From NCBI RefSeq assembly GCF_024752355.1, contig NZ_JANTHZ010000002.1:372001-436000 (forward strand): a DNA stretch of 64,000 nucleotides, given 5' to 3'. A model generated the notes under the pieces. The model ran no database searches and was not told the origin of the DNA. It was given only the letters and a program-made list of their open reading frames with translations. Origin of the DNA: Ancylobacter mangrovi. GTDB taxonomy: Bacteria > Pseudomonadota > Alphaproteobacteria > Rhizobiales > Xanthobacteraceae. Below, one piece after another: positions 19,631 through 31,981 of the stretch (position 1 is the stretch's first letter; the number at the start of each line of letters is the position of its first letter). The position numbers were made by a program, and so were the translations under genes.

Positions 19631-19877
19631 AGCATCTGCACCGTTTTCCGGCACCGGACGCCAGCAATCACGGTGGGGATGGTGCAGTGCCGTGCAACCC
19701 GTTCGTTGTCGTGCAAGCGAGTTGCGGCGGGGGCGGTATTTACAGCGGCAGGCGGTTGATTGGGCGATCGCGGAATCAGGTTCTCGAAACCAAATATTCC
19801 AAATATATTTCTATCTTATTTGAATTGTTAAATCATTGGCGTAGAGTGACGTCCCGGTACTCTCAGGAGCATCGCCG
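19631..19877 (+). promoter_or_regulatory. AT-rich intergenic region upstream of the chemosensory operon
   Basis: No gene is seen here. From about 19785 to 19845 the sequence becomes strikingly AT-rich, unlike its surroundings, with runs such as AAATATATTT and a CAAATA/TATTTG inverted repeat (19800-19805 and 19817-19822). This is the only obvious place for the promoter and regulatory sites of the eight-gene operon that follows. I could not fix -35 and -10 boxes with confidence. CAGGAG at 19864-19869 is the ribosome site of the first gene. Confidence 0.5.
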
Positions 19878-20327
19878 TTGCTTTTACTGCCGTTCAAGAT
19901 CGATCAGGTGCGGATGGCGCTGCCGCTCGAGAAGGTTCTGCGCGTCGAGGCGATGGTCGAGACGCTGCCCCTGCCGCGGCCGGTGCCCAACGTCGCGGGC
20001 GGCATGATCCATGGCGGGCGGTTCGTCGCCATATACGGATTGCGCGGCAAGCTCGGATACGATCCTCGTCCGTCCGAAGCCGATGATTGCATCGTGCTGG
20101 CGAAGGCCCGCGACGAGGTGGTCGGCATCGTCGTCGACGAGGTGGCCGCGGTGATCGAGGTCCCGGCGGCGGACGTCTCCCGCTACGGGCTGGAGCGCGA
20201 CGGCGAGACCATCGCCGGCGCGGCGGTCATCGACGACGACATCCTCCTGATCACCGATCTCGACCGCTTCCTCTCCGACGAGGAGCGGCTGGAGCTCGAC
20301 GCGGTGCGGCGGGAGTTCGCGCAATGA
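19878..20327 (+). CDS. CheW-like coupling protein (WspB-like), first gene of the operon
   Basis: This is a 149-residue single CheW domain. CheW adaptors link receptor signalling domains to CheA. It begins FKIDQVRMALPLEKVLRVE and has the IHGGRFVAIYGLRGKLG segment and the C-terminal DDDILLITDLDRFLSDEE typical of the fold. The start is TTG at 19878, supported by AGGAG eight bases upstream and by the conserved domain beginning there; no ATG fits. It overlaps the next gene by 4 bases (ATGA). Its position before CheR-TPR and a second CheW matches WspB in Wsp operons and CheW3a in Che3 clusters. Confidence 0.85.
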   Translation: MLLLPFKIDQVRMALPLEKVLRVEAMVETLPLPRPVPNVAGGMIHGGRFVAIYGLRGKLGYDPRPSEADDCIVLAKARDEVVGIVVDEVAAVIEVPAADVSRYGLERDGETIAGAAVIDDDILLITDLDRFLSDEERLELDAVRREFAQ

Positions 20328-21649
20328 CGCCCGAGCGCTCCGTCGATCCCGAGCTGCTGGCCGAGGTCCGCGACCTTTTCGTCTCGCGCTTCGGGCTGCT
20401 GCGCGCCAGCCTCGGCGACGACGAGCTGGCCCACCGGCTGGTCGCCGGGCTTGGACCGCAGCTCGGCTCCCGGGCCCGGCTGAAGGAACTGCTGGCGCGG
20501 GCCGCCGGCCAGCCGCTCGACGGGCCGGAGCTGCAGCTCCTGATCCGAGCCATCACCATCCGCGAATCCTCGCTGCTGCGCCATCTGTCCTGGTTCGAGC
20601 TGCTCGCCCGCCACGTGGTCGACCCGCTGATCGCCGCCCGCCGCGCCACCGGCCGGCGCGACGTCGCGATCTGGAGCGCGGGCTGCTCCAGCGGCGAGGA
20701 GGCGTACGGCCTCGCCCTCCTGTTCGCCGAAAGGCTGCCCGACCTCGCCGACTGGGACATCCGCATCATCGGCACGGACCTGTGCGCGAGCGCGGTCGAA
20801 GAGGCCCGGCGCGGGCGCTACCGCACCTGGTCGCTGCGCGAGGTCTCGCCCGAGCGGCGGGCGCTCCACTTCCGGCAGCAGGACGACCAGTTCGAGGCCG
20901 GTGCGCCGCTGCGGGCGCTGGTGACGTTCGGCCTCGGCGACCTGCTGGACCCGGAAAGCGGCCCCTGGACCACGCTGAAGCCGGCCTTCGACATCATCGT
21001 GTGCCGCAACGTGCTGATGCATCTCGAACCGTCGGCGCGGCGGCGGGTGACCGAGCATCTCGCCGGCCGGCTGGCCCCGCAGGGCGTGCTGGTCAGCGCG
21101 CCGTCCGAAGCCTCGCCCGAACTGTTCCACCCGCTGCTGCGGAGCGACCACGAGGAACTGCTGCTGTTCCGCCGGCCGCCACGCGCGAAATCGTCGGCCG
21201 GTCTCGCGCCAGCCACTCGCCCGGCGGGCGCTCCCATGCCGCGCGCGGCCGAACGCCCGGCCGCCATGCCGCCGCCGAGCCAGGCGGCCACCCCGTCGTC
21301 CGCGCCGCTCGCGCGCGACGAACTCGTCGCCCATCTCGACGCGCTGATCGCCGCCGGCCGCCTCGCGGAAGCCCGCCGCCTCTGCGCGCTGGCGATGGCG
21401 CGGGCGCCGCTCGATTCCGGCCTCGTGCACCTGATGGCGACGCTGCAGGAGATGGAGGGCGACCATCACGGCGCCTTCCAGAGCCTGAAGCGCGCGCTCT
21501 ATATCGACGGCGCCGACGGCTCGGCGCAGCTCCGCCTCGCCGGGCTGCAGCACCGGCTGCGGCGCGGCCAGGGACGGCCGGCCGGGAACGGCCCGGCGAA
21601 CGAGCCGCGCGGCAGCGGCCGACGGGGGGAGACGCGCGACCGTGTCTGA
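20324..21649 (+). CDS. CheR methyltransferase with C-terminal TPR region (WspC-like)
   Basis: CheR methylates glutamates on chemoreceptors using SAM, setting their sensitivity. The 441-residue protein has a CheR N-terminal helical part, a SAM domain with the motif SAGCSSGEEAYGLA (about 118-131) and FDIIVCRNVLMH, then a Pro/Ala-rich linker (about 288-325) and a C-terminal TPR-like helical segment (about 330-420, with AEARRLCALAMARAPLDSGL). CheR with such a TPR tail is typical of WspC and of alternative-function chemosensory systems rather than flagellar ones. The start ATG overlaps the preceding stop; the end overlaps the next gene by 8 bases. Confidence 0.92.
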   Translation: MTPERSVDPELLAEVRDLFVSRFGLLRASLGDDELAHRLVAGLGPQLGSRARLKELLARAAGQPLDGPELQLLIRAITIRESSLLRHLSWFELLARHVVDPLIAARRATGRRDVAIWSAGCSSGEEAYGLALLFAERLPDLADWDIRIIGTDLCASAVEEARRGRYRTWSLREVSPERRALHFRQQDDQFEAGAPLRALVTFGLGDLLDPESGPWTTLKPAFDIIVCRNVLMHLEPSARRRVTEHLAGRLAPQGVLVSAPSEASPELFHPLLRSDHEELLLFRRPPRAKSSAGLAPATRPAGAPMPRAAERPAAMPPPSQAATPSSAPLARDELVAHLDALIAAGRLAEARRLCALAMARAPLDSGLVHLMATLQEMEGDHHGAFQSLKRALYIDGADGSAQLRLAGLQHRLRRGQGRPAGNGPANEPRGSGRRGETRDRV

Positions 21650-22283
21650 CGCCCCGCTCGACCCCGACGGCCCATCGGCCACATCCCGCGCCGCCAGCAC
21701 GGGCGGCGTCGACTGGCGCGCCGCCGAAGAGCGCCTCGCCCGGCTCGCCGACGCGCTCCACGGCAGGCGGCGCGACGAGGCCGAGCTGCTGCGCCGGCGC
21801 GCCGCGCGCCTCGCCGCGCGGCCGGCCGCCGCCCCGGCCGGCAATGAGCGGGCCTATCTCGCCTTCCGCCGCGGCGAGGACCGGATCGCCATCGCCATGG
21901 AGGCGCTGCGCGAGGCGGTGCGGCCGCGCTCGGTGCTGCCGCTTCCCGGCGTCCCCCCGCACATACGCGGCGTCGTGCTCAATCGCGGCGAGGTGGTGCC
22001 GGTGGTCGAGGCCGGCTGGTTCCTCGACCCGGACCTTGTCCAGGCCGAGGCGCCGGCGCTGCTGCTGGTGGTCGAGGCGGGCGGCACGCGCTTCGCGCTG
22101 GCGGCCGATCTCCTCGACGAGGTGCGCTCCCTCGATCCCTCGGCCGGCGGGGCGGCGATGCACGCCTCCGGCCGCCTGCCGCCCTTCGTCGTCGGCCTCG
22201 CCGGCGACCTGCTCAACATTGTCGACCTCGACCTGCTGGCCACGGACGCCCGGTTCCGGGTGCAGGAAGAGGTGGGCGGATAG
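21642..22283 (+). CDS. CheW-like coupling protein with N-terminal extension (WspD-like)
   Basis: This 213-residue protein is a second CheW adaptor. Residues 1-68 are an Arg/Ala-rich helical extension (WRAAEERLARLADALHG, then RRRAARLAA) and residues 69-213 are the CheW domain (AYLAFRRGEDRIAIAMEAL, IRGVVLNRGEVVPVVE). A CheW with this kind of N-terminal helix in second position is what WspD looks like. The start is GTG at 21642, overlapping cheR by 8 bases. The receptor gene follows after 15 bases. Two different CheW proteins in one operon suggest separate contacts to receptor and kinase. Confidence 0.88.
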   Translation: MSDAPLDPDGPSATSRAASTGGVDWRAAEERLARLADALHGRRRDEAELLRRRAARLAARPAAAPAGNERAYLAFRRGEDRIAIAMEALREAVRPRSVLPLPGVPPHIRGVVLNRGEVVPVVEAGWFLDPDLVQAEAPALLLVVEAGGTRFALAADLLDEVRSLDPSAGGAAMHASGRLPPFVVGLAGDLLNIVDLDLLATDARFRVQEEVGG

Positions 22284-22298
22284 CCTGACGGAGAGAGC

Positions 22299-24404
22299 AT
22301 GCCAAGGTTCAGCATTCGCGCCCTTCTCATCATCGCCGCCGGCGTCATCGCCGCCGTACCGGCGCTGGTGGTGGTCGTCGGCGCGGGTCTCTACATCCGC
22401 GACTATCTCTATGAGAACACGCTGCTGCGCGGACAGTGGAGCGCGCAGGAGCTGGCGCTGATCTATGGCGGCTATCTCGACAAGCACGTCCAGGCGCTCG
22501 ACACGCTCTCCGATGCCCTCGCCACCAGCGGCATAGCGGACGTCGCGGTCGACCAGCAGGCGCTGACCCGGGTGAAGTCGAACTATGCGGGCTTTGCCAG
22601 CAGCGTCATCCTCGCCGACCTGTCGGGCCGGGTGATCGCGGCGGCGGCCTCGGAGGCCGACCGGGCGGCGGACCTCAATGTCGGCGACCGCGACTGGTTC
22701 AAGACGACGATAGAGACGCGCAAACCCTTCGTCGACCGCAAGGTGCTGCGCTCGCGGCTGACGGGCCGGCTCATCGTCCCGCTCGCCGCGCCGGTGCTGG
22801 ACGCCGGCGGACGGGTGATCGCGGTGGTGTCGGGCGGGCTCGACCTCGGCGAGATCGGACGGCTGGCCAAGCGGCCGGTCGGCAAGGACGGGGCCGGCCA
22901 TGCCGGCGTCGCCACGGCCGAGGGCCTGCTGCTCGCCTATCCGCGCAACGAGCTGGTCGACGCCGGCCAGACGGTGACGGGGCAGGGCTTCTGGCCGCAG
23001 GCAAATGACAACGCGACCGGCACCATCCCCACCTTCATCGGGCTGGAGGGCAAGCCGCTGATCGGCGGCTTTGCCACGGTGCCGAGCACGGGCTGGAAGG
23101 TGTGGGTGGTGGAGCCCGCCACGACCGCCGACGACGTGCTCTACAAGGCCTATGCCCGCGCCTCGCTGATCGGCGCGATCGGCGCCGGTGGCGGCCTGCT
23201 GCTGGCGTTCTTCGGCGCCGGCGCGCTGGCCCGCCCGATCGAGCGGCTGCGCGGCACCGCCAACGCCATCGCCGCCGGCGATCTCGACCAGAAGGCCGGC
23301 GATCAGGGGCCGAGGGAAATCAGCGATCTCGGCCGCGCCATCAATGCGATGTCGCTGTCGCTGCGCGAGCGCATCGCCTCCGAGCAGGACACGCAGCAGG
23401 AGCTGCGCCAGGCGGTGAGCGACTATTCCGACGTCGCCCGGCGCATCGTCCAGGGCGACCTGTCGGCGCGCGCGCCGGTGAGCGACCATCCCGAGCTCAG
23501 CCTGCTCGCCACCAGCCTGAACGGCATGACGGAATCGATGGCGCGGCTGGTGAGCGAGATCCGCGAGGCGACCGCCAACCTGTCGAGCGCGAGCTCGGAG
23601 ATTCTGGTCGCCACCAGCCAGCAGGTCTCGGCCACCGCCGAGGAGGCGGTCGCGGTGAAGCAGACCGCCTCGAGCGTGATCGAGGTCAAGCAGACCAGCA
23701 CCCTCGCCATGCAGAAGGCCGGCGCGGTGGCGCAGGCGGCGCAGCGCGCCAGCGACGTCGCCGAAACCGGCCGATCCACCGTGGAGGCCACCATCGCCGG
23801 CAGCCAGGAGGCGCGCCAGCGCATGGAGACGGTCGCCCAGCGTATCCTCGGCTTCATCGAGCAGGCCGAGGCGATCGCCGAGATCAACACCACGGTGGGC
23901 GACCTCGCCGAGCAGTCCAACCTGCTCGCCGTCAATGCCAGCATCGAGGCCGCCAAGGCCGGCGAGTTCGGCCGCGGCTTTGCCGTCGTCGCCAGCGAGA
24001 TCAAGACGCTGGCGGACCAGTCCAAGCAGGCGACCGCTCAGGTGCGCCGCATTCTGGTCGACATCCAGAAGGCCTCGCAGGCGGCGATGCTCGCCGCCGA
24101 GCAGGGGGTGAAGGCGGCCGAGGTGGGCTCGGTGCGCGCGGCCGAGTCCGGCAACACCATCGGGGTGCTCGCCGACAGCATCACCGAGGCGGCACGGGCG
24201 GGGCAGCAGATCGCCGCCGCCAGCCAGGAGCAGAGCGCGGGGATGGACCAGATCGCCGCCGCCATGCGCAACATCGAGCAGTCCACCAGCCAGACCGTCG
24301 CCGCGACGCGGCAGGTCGAGCGCTCGGCGCGCGACCTGAACGACCTCGCGAGCCGGCTTTCCGCCCTGGTCGCCTTCGCCTCGTCGAGGGAACCTCCCCA
24401 ATGA
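22299..24404 (+). CDS. Methyl-accepting chemotaxis protein, dCache-like with tandem HAMP
   Basis: This is a 701-residue membrane receptor. Transmembrane helix 1 lies at about 8-32, a periplasmic domain at about 40-285 (dCache-like, with VGDRDWFKTTIETRKPF and AAPVLDAGGRVIAVVSGGLD), and helix 2 at about 289-308. A HAMP domain follows (about 309-361), then a second HAMP-like segment (about 382-424) and the MA signalling domain to the end. The hairpin tip (SNLLAVNASIEAAKAGEFGR) is well conserved, so it should bind CheW and CheA. No C-terminal CheR-tethering pentapeptide is seen. As the only receptor in the operon it is the likely input; the ligand cannot be read from sequence. Confidence 0.94.
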   Translation: MPRFSIRALLIIAAGVIAAVPALVVVVGAGLYIRDYLYENTLLRGQWSAQELALIYGGYLDKHVQALDTLSDALATSGIADVAVDQQALTRVKSNYAGFASSVILADLSGRVIAAAASEADRAADLNVGDRDWFKTTIETRKPFVDRKVLRSRLTGRLIVPLAAPVLDAGGRVIAVVSGGLDLGEIGRLAKRPVGKDGAGHAGVATAEGLLLAYPRNELVDAGQTVTGQGFWPQANDNATGTIPTFIGLEGKPLIGGFATVPSTGWKVWVVEPATTADDVLYKAYARASLIGAIGAGGGLLLAFFGAGALARPIERLRGTANAIAAGDLDQKAGDQGPREISDLGRAINAMSLSLRERIASEQDTQQELRQAVSDYSDVARRIVQGDLSARAPVSDHPELSLLATSLNGMTESMARLVSEIREATANLSSASSEILVATSQQVSATAEEAVAVKQTASSVIEVKQTSTLAMQKAGAVAQAAQRASDVAETGRSTVEATIAGSQEARQRMETVAQRILGFIEQAEAIAEINTTVGDLAEQSNLLAVNASIEAAKAGEFGRGFAVVASEIKTLADQSKQATAQVRRILVDIQKASQAAMLAAEQGVKAAEVGSVRAAESGNTIGVLADSITEAARAGQQIAAASQEQSAGMDQIAAAMRNIEQSTSQTVAATRQVERSARDLNDLASRLSALVAFASSREPPQ

Positions 24405-26635
24405 ACGACCGACAGGCCGCACTGCGCGACAGGCTGCTCGCCGCCTTCCGGACCGAGGCGGGAGAGCATCTGCACGGCATGGACGGCCTGCTGCGTGAGT
24501 GGCCCGCCCCGCCCGAGCAGCCCGGGCCGGCCATCATCGAGCAGCTGTTCAAGATCGTTCACACGCTGAAGGGCGCGGCGCGCTCGGTCGCGCGGCAGGA
24601 CATAGAGGGCCAGTGCCAGAAGCTGGAGACGACGCTCTCCACCGCGCTGCGCGAGGGCGCGCCGACCGACGGCATGCAGCTGCGCCGCGCGGTCGAACGA
24701 CTGCGGCGCGCGATCAGCGCGGAAACGCGCCAGAGCCCGGCCCCCGCCCCGCAGCCGCAGACCGCAACGCCGACGGCCGCAACGCCGACGGCCGCGACGC
24801 CGCCCGGCACAGCGCCGGAAGGCACGAGCGCGGCGCCCCCCGCCGATCCCGCCCCGGCTTCGCAAGCCGTCACTCCGCAAGCCTCCGCGCCGGCCGCACC
24901 GGCACCTGTCGCCACGTCACCGGCCCCCTCCACGGCGGCGCCGGCCACCACCCGCGCCAACATCGCCGCGCTCGACGCGCTGTTGCACGGGGTCGGCGAG
25001 CTGCTGACCCACCGCCAGTCGCTCGACCAGCAGCTCGACGCGCTGGAGGACACGCTCGAGCAGCTCACCCTGCGCCGCCACCTCCTGCGCACGGCCGGTC
25101 CCGCCTCGCTTTCGCCCGAGCAGCTCGACCACGACCTCAGGCTGATGGAAGGCCGGCTGCGGCAGATGCACCGGGCGATGGCGGCCGACCGGCGCCGCTT
25201 CGACGGCTCGCTCTCGGCGCTCGGCGAGCAGGCGCGCGAGCTGCGCCTCTCGCCGGCCTGGAGCGTCGTCGAGGGGCTGGGCGCCATGCTGGAGGACATC
25301 GCCGCCGAGCAGGGCAAGCAGGCGAACGTCGACATCGCCGGCTTCAACGAGGTGCTGGACCGGCGCATCCTCGACGCCATCAAGGACCCGCTGGTGCACC
25401 TCGCCCGCAACGCCATCGACCACGGCGTCGAGCCGGTGGCCGAGCGGCGCGCCGCCGGAAAGCCGGAGACGGCGCAGATCGCGCTGCGGCTCTCGCGCCA
25501 TGACGAGCGCCGCATCGCGATCGAGATCAGCGACGACGGCCGCGGCATCGACATGGACCGGCTGCGGGAATCGGCGGCGCGGCTGCGCATCGAGACGGCC
25601 GAGGACCTCGCCGCCATGCCGGAGGACCGGCTGATGGCGCTCGCCTTCCGGGCCGGGCTGAGCACCGCCACCGTCGTCACCACCCTGTCGGGCCACGGCC
25701 TCGGCCTCGCCATCGTGCGCGACCGGGTGGAGGCGCTGGGCGGCCATGTCGAGCTGGTCTCGATGCCCGGCAAGGGCGCCACGGTGCGCATGCTGGTGCC
25801 GACCAGCGTCGACACCTTCCGCGGGCTGGTGGTGGAGGCGGGCGGGCACCCGTTCCTGCTGCCGATGGAGAACGTTCTCGGCGTGGTGCGACACGGCGAG
25901 GAATCGATGCCGGCCGGCAGCCTCGGCCGGACGCTGAGATGGCGCGGCGAGGTGCTGCCGGCGGCCGCGCTCTCGGACGTGCTGGCCCTGCCCGGCCACG
26001 TCGGCGAGCCGGTGGTGCGGACGAGCGCGGTGATCCTGCAGGCGGGCGAACAGCGCGGCGCGCTGCTGGTCGACGTGCTCGGCAGCGAGCAGTCGCTGCT
26101 GCTGAAGCCGCTGCCCGCCCCGCTGGTGCGGGTGCGGCACGTTCTGGCGGTGGCGGTCGCCGACGAGGGCGACCTGCTGCCGGTGCTGCGCGCGGCCGAC
26201 CTCTTGCGCGCGCTGGCGCTCGACCACGGCGCGCGCCCGGCACGGCCGGCGCCGGTGCGACGCGAGCGCCGCAAGCTGCTGGTGGTCGACGATTCCGTCA
26301 CCACCCGGCTGATGGAGCAGAGCCTGTTCGAGGCCGCCGGCTACGAGGTCCATCTCGCCTCGGACGGCGTCGAGGCGCTCGCCCTGCTGCGCCAGGTCGA
26401 CATCGACATGATCATCTCCGACGTCGACATGCCCAATCTCGACGGCTTCGAGCTGACGCGCCAGATCCGGCGCGAGGCGGCGCTGGCGAGGAAGCCGATC
26501 GTGCTCGTCACCGCGCTTGAAAGCCGCGAGGACAAGGAGGAGGGCCTGCGTGCGGGCGCCAACGCCTATGTCGCCAAATCCGCCTTCGACCAGACCCACC
26601 TGCTCGAGATCGTCCAGAGGCTGACACTGCATTGA
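24401..26635 (+). CDS. Hybrid CheA kinase with C-terminal receiver (WspE/CheA3-like)
   Basis: This is a 744-residue chemosensory kinase. Domains in order are HPt (1 to about 105; phosphorylated His54 in VHTLKGAARS), a Pro/Ala/Thr-rich linker (about 108-185) in place of a recognisable P2 domain, dimerisation helices, HATPase (NAIDHGVEP, SDDGRGID, SGHGLGLAIV), a CheW-like domain (about 465-610) and a receiver (about 620-744; Asp674 in ISDVDMPN). A fused receiver without P2 is typical of WspE and of R. centenum CheA3; the receiver may act as phosphate sink or relay. The ATG overlaps the receptor stop by 4 bases, and cheB begins in the stop codon. Confidence 0.95.
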   Translation: MNDRQAALRDRLLAAFRTEAGEHLHGMDGLLREWPAPPEQPGPAIIEQLFKIVHTLKGAARSVARQDIEGQCQKLETTLSTALREGAPTDGMQLRRAVERLRRAISAETRQSPAPAPQPQTATPTAATPTAATPPGTAPEGTSAAPPADPAPASQAVTPQASAPAAPAPVATSPAPSTAAPATTRANIAALDALLHGVGELLTHRQSLDQQLDALEDTLEQLTLRRHLLRTAGPASLSPEQLDHDLRLMEGRLRQMHRAMAADRRRFDGSLSALGEQARELRLSPAWSVVEGLGAMLEDIAAEQGKQANVDIAGFNEVLDRRILDAIKDPLVHLARNAIDHGVEPVAERRAAGKPETAQIALRLSRHDERRIAIEISDDGRGIDMDRLRESAARLRIETAEDLAAMPEDRLMALAFRAGLSTATVVTTLSGHGLGLAIVRDRVEALGGHVELVSMPGKGATVRMLVPTSVDTFRGLVVEAGGHPFLLPMENVLGVVRHGEESMPAGSLGRTLRWRGEVLPAAALSDVLALPGHVGEPVVRTSAVILQAGEQRGALLVDVLGSEQSLLLKPLPAPLVRVRHVLAVAVADEGDLLPVLRAADLLRALALDHGARPARPAPVRRERRKLLVVDDSVTTRLMEQSLFEAAGYEVHLASDGVEALALLRQVDIDMIISDVDMPNLDGFELTRQIRREAALARKPIVLVTALESREDKEEGLRAGANAYVAKSAFDQTHLLEIVQRLTLH
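24764..24793 (+). repeat. 15-bp tandem repeat in the CheA linker
   Basis: Two perfect copies of GCAACGCCGACGGCC lie at 24764-24778 and 24779-24793, followed by a degraded third copy. They encode Ala-Thr-Pro-Thr-Ala repeats in the flexible linker between the HPt and dimerisation domains, so copy number could vary without breaking the frame. Confidence 0.85.
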
Positions 26636-27682
26636 TGTCCAGGCGCCCCATACGCATCCTGATCGTGGAGGACTCCGCCGCCGTGCGCGCGTTCCTTAGC
26701 CAGGTCGTGGCCGGGGAGCCCGACTTCGCGCTCGCGGGCGTCGCCGAGGACGGCGCGGCGGGGGTCGCCGCCGCCGTCGAGACCCTCCCCGACGTCATCC
26801 TCATGGACGCCAACATGCCGGTGATGGACGGGTTCCGCGCCACGCGCCAGATCATGGAGCGCTGCCCGACCCGCATCATCATCGTCACGGCGAGCTTCGA
26901 GCCGTCGGACATGCGCATCTCCATGCAGAGCCTGGAGGCCGGCGCGCTCGCCATCGTCGAGAAGCCCTGGGGGCCCGGCCACCGCGACCATGAGAGATCG
27001 CTGCGCCGGCTGTTCGAGACCATCCGCACGATGAGCGAGGTCGAGGTGGTGCGGCGCTGGCCGGCACGCGAGGCCGTCCCCGCGCCCGCGCCAGCTCCGT
27101 CCCGCCCGCCCGGCTACCGCATGGTGGTGATGGGCGCCTCCACCGGCGGGCCACGCGTGCTGGCGCAGATCCTGCGCGACCTGCCGCACGATCTGCGCAC
27201 GCCGGTCTGCGTCGTCCAGCACATCTCGCCGGGCTTCGTCGAGGCGTTCGTGAGCTGGCTCAACGACGAGTGCCCGCTGACGGTGGAGATGGCGAAGACG
27301 GGGCTGCGCGCGCGTTCCGGCCATGTCTATTTCGCCCCCGACGACATGCAGCTCGGCTTCGCCGAGACCGGCGAGCTGCGGCTCACCCGCGACCCGCCGG
27401 TGTGCGGCTTCCGCCCCTCCATCAGCCATCTGTTCGGCGCTGCCGCCGAAATCTGGGCGGGCGCGGCGATCGGCGTGCTGCTCACCGGCATGGGCAGCGA
27501 CGGCGCGGAAGGCTGCCGCCGGCTGAGCCAGCAGGGCGGGCCGATCATCGTCCAGGAGCCGGCGAGCTGCGCGGTCGCCAGCATGCCGCTGGCGGCGGTC
27601 GCCGCCGCGAAATCCAGCCTCGTTCTGCCACCCGACCGGATCGGCGCCGAACTGCGCCGCCTGGTCGGCATGGAGGTCGATC

Positions 27683-27696
<14 letters not shown>
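26635..27696 (+). CDS. cheB: CheB receptor methylesterase with receiver domain (WspF-like)
   Basis: CheB removes methyl groups from receptors when its receiver is phosphorylated by CheA. The 353-residue protein has a receiver (about 6-125; Asp58 in LMDANMPVMDG) and a methylesterase domain with the catalytic triad Ser169 (GASTGG), His196 (VQHISPG) and Asp289 (GMGSDGAEG). I use the ATG at 26635, which shares a base with the cheA stop (TGATG); a TTG three bases earlier is less likely. The 3' end overlaps the next gene by 14 bases. In Wsp systems loss of the equivalent WspF locks the pathway on. Confidence 0.95.
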
Positions 27697-30806
<3,110 letters not shown>

Positions 30807-30814
<8 letters not shown>

Positions 30815-31952
30815 GTGCCGGTTCCTAGTTCTGGACGACGAGCCCGACATCGGCGCCCTGCTGGTGACGGCGATCCGCATGCTCAACTACGAGGCCCGCT
30901 CGGTCACCACCTTCGAGGATTTCGACCGGGCGCTGGCCGAGTGGCGCCCCACCCACATCACGCTCGACCTGCAGATGCCGGGCTATGACGGGGTGGAGAC
31001 CATCCGCGCCCTCGCCGAGCGCGGCAGCAATGCGCGCATCGTGCTGGTCAGCGGGGTCGACGCCAAGGTGCTCGAGATGGCGGCCCTGCTCGGGCGCGAG
31101 CGCGGGCTCGACATCGCTGGGACGCTGACCAAGCCGTGGGGCATGGCGAGGCTCAACGAGCTGCTGACCCGGATCGTGCACGAGAACCCGCTCGGCGCCG
31201 ACGCCATCGCCAAGGGCATCGAGAACGACGAGTTCCGGCTCTTCATGCAGCCCAAGGTGCGCCTGCCCGGCGGGCGGATCACCGGCTTCGAGGCGCTGGT
31301 GCGCTGGAATCACCCCCGGCTCGGCCTGCAATCGCCGATCAACTTCATCCCGCTCGCCGAGCAGAGCGGACTGATCGAGCCGCTGACGCGCTGGATTCTC
31401 GGGCGCGCGGCCGACGTCCTCGCCGGCTGGAAAAGCGAGGGCATCGACGCGCAGGTCTCGGTCAACCTGTCGACGCGCAACCTGATGTCGCTCACCGTGG
31501 CCGACGAGTTCGCCGAGATCGTGCGCGCGCGCGGTCTCGACTGCTCCTGCTTCATCCTGGAGCTGACGGAGAGCGCGGCGATCACCAACCTCGTCGACGC
31601 GCTCGACATTCTGGTGCGACTGCGGCTGAAGCAGTTCGCGCTGTCGATCGATGATTTCGGCACCGGCTACTCGTCGCTGGCGCAGCTCCAGCGCCTGCCC
31701 TTCTCCGAGCTGAAGATCGACCGCTCCTTCGTCTCCGCCTGTGCCGCCTCGGCCGAGGCAACCAACACCATCCGCGCCATCGTCGAGCTGGCCCGCCGGC
31801 TGGAGCTCGACCTGGTGGCGGAAGGCGTGGAGACGGAGGCGGTCGAGCGCACGCTGATCGGGCTCGGCATCACCCATGCGCAGGGCTTCCGCTACGGCCG
31901 GCCGGAGCCGGCGGAGGTGTGGTCGCCGCGCCTGCGCTGCCAGGTGGCCTGA
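30807..31952 (+). CDS. REC-EAL response regulator, predicted c-di-GMP phosphodiesterase
   Basis: This is a 381-residue response regulator with an N-terminal receiver (about 4-122; Asp54 in TLDLQMPG, Lys109) and a C-terminal EAL domain (about 130-370). The EAL active-site set looks complete: Glu162 in FEALVRW, the Asn of VNLS, the Glu of LELTES, both Asp of DDFGTGYSS, the Lys of LKIDRSF, the Glu of AEGVETE and the Gln of AQGF. It is therefore predicted to hydrolyse c-di-GMP under phosphorylation control. It occupies the place that WspR (REC-GGDEF) has in Wsp operons. The start overlaps the kinase stop by 8 bases. It is the last gene; a convergent ATPase gene ends 30 bases away. Confidence 0.94.
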
Positions 31953-31981
31953 GCCGGCAAAAGGCGCTGTGACGCCCGTGC

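Noticed and set aside
21093-24422. 1109-codon minus-strand ORF opposite the CheR, CheW and MCP genes
   Set aside because: It crosses three well-supported genes and shows no recognisable motif.
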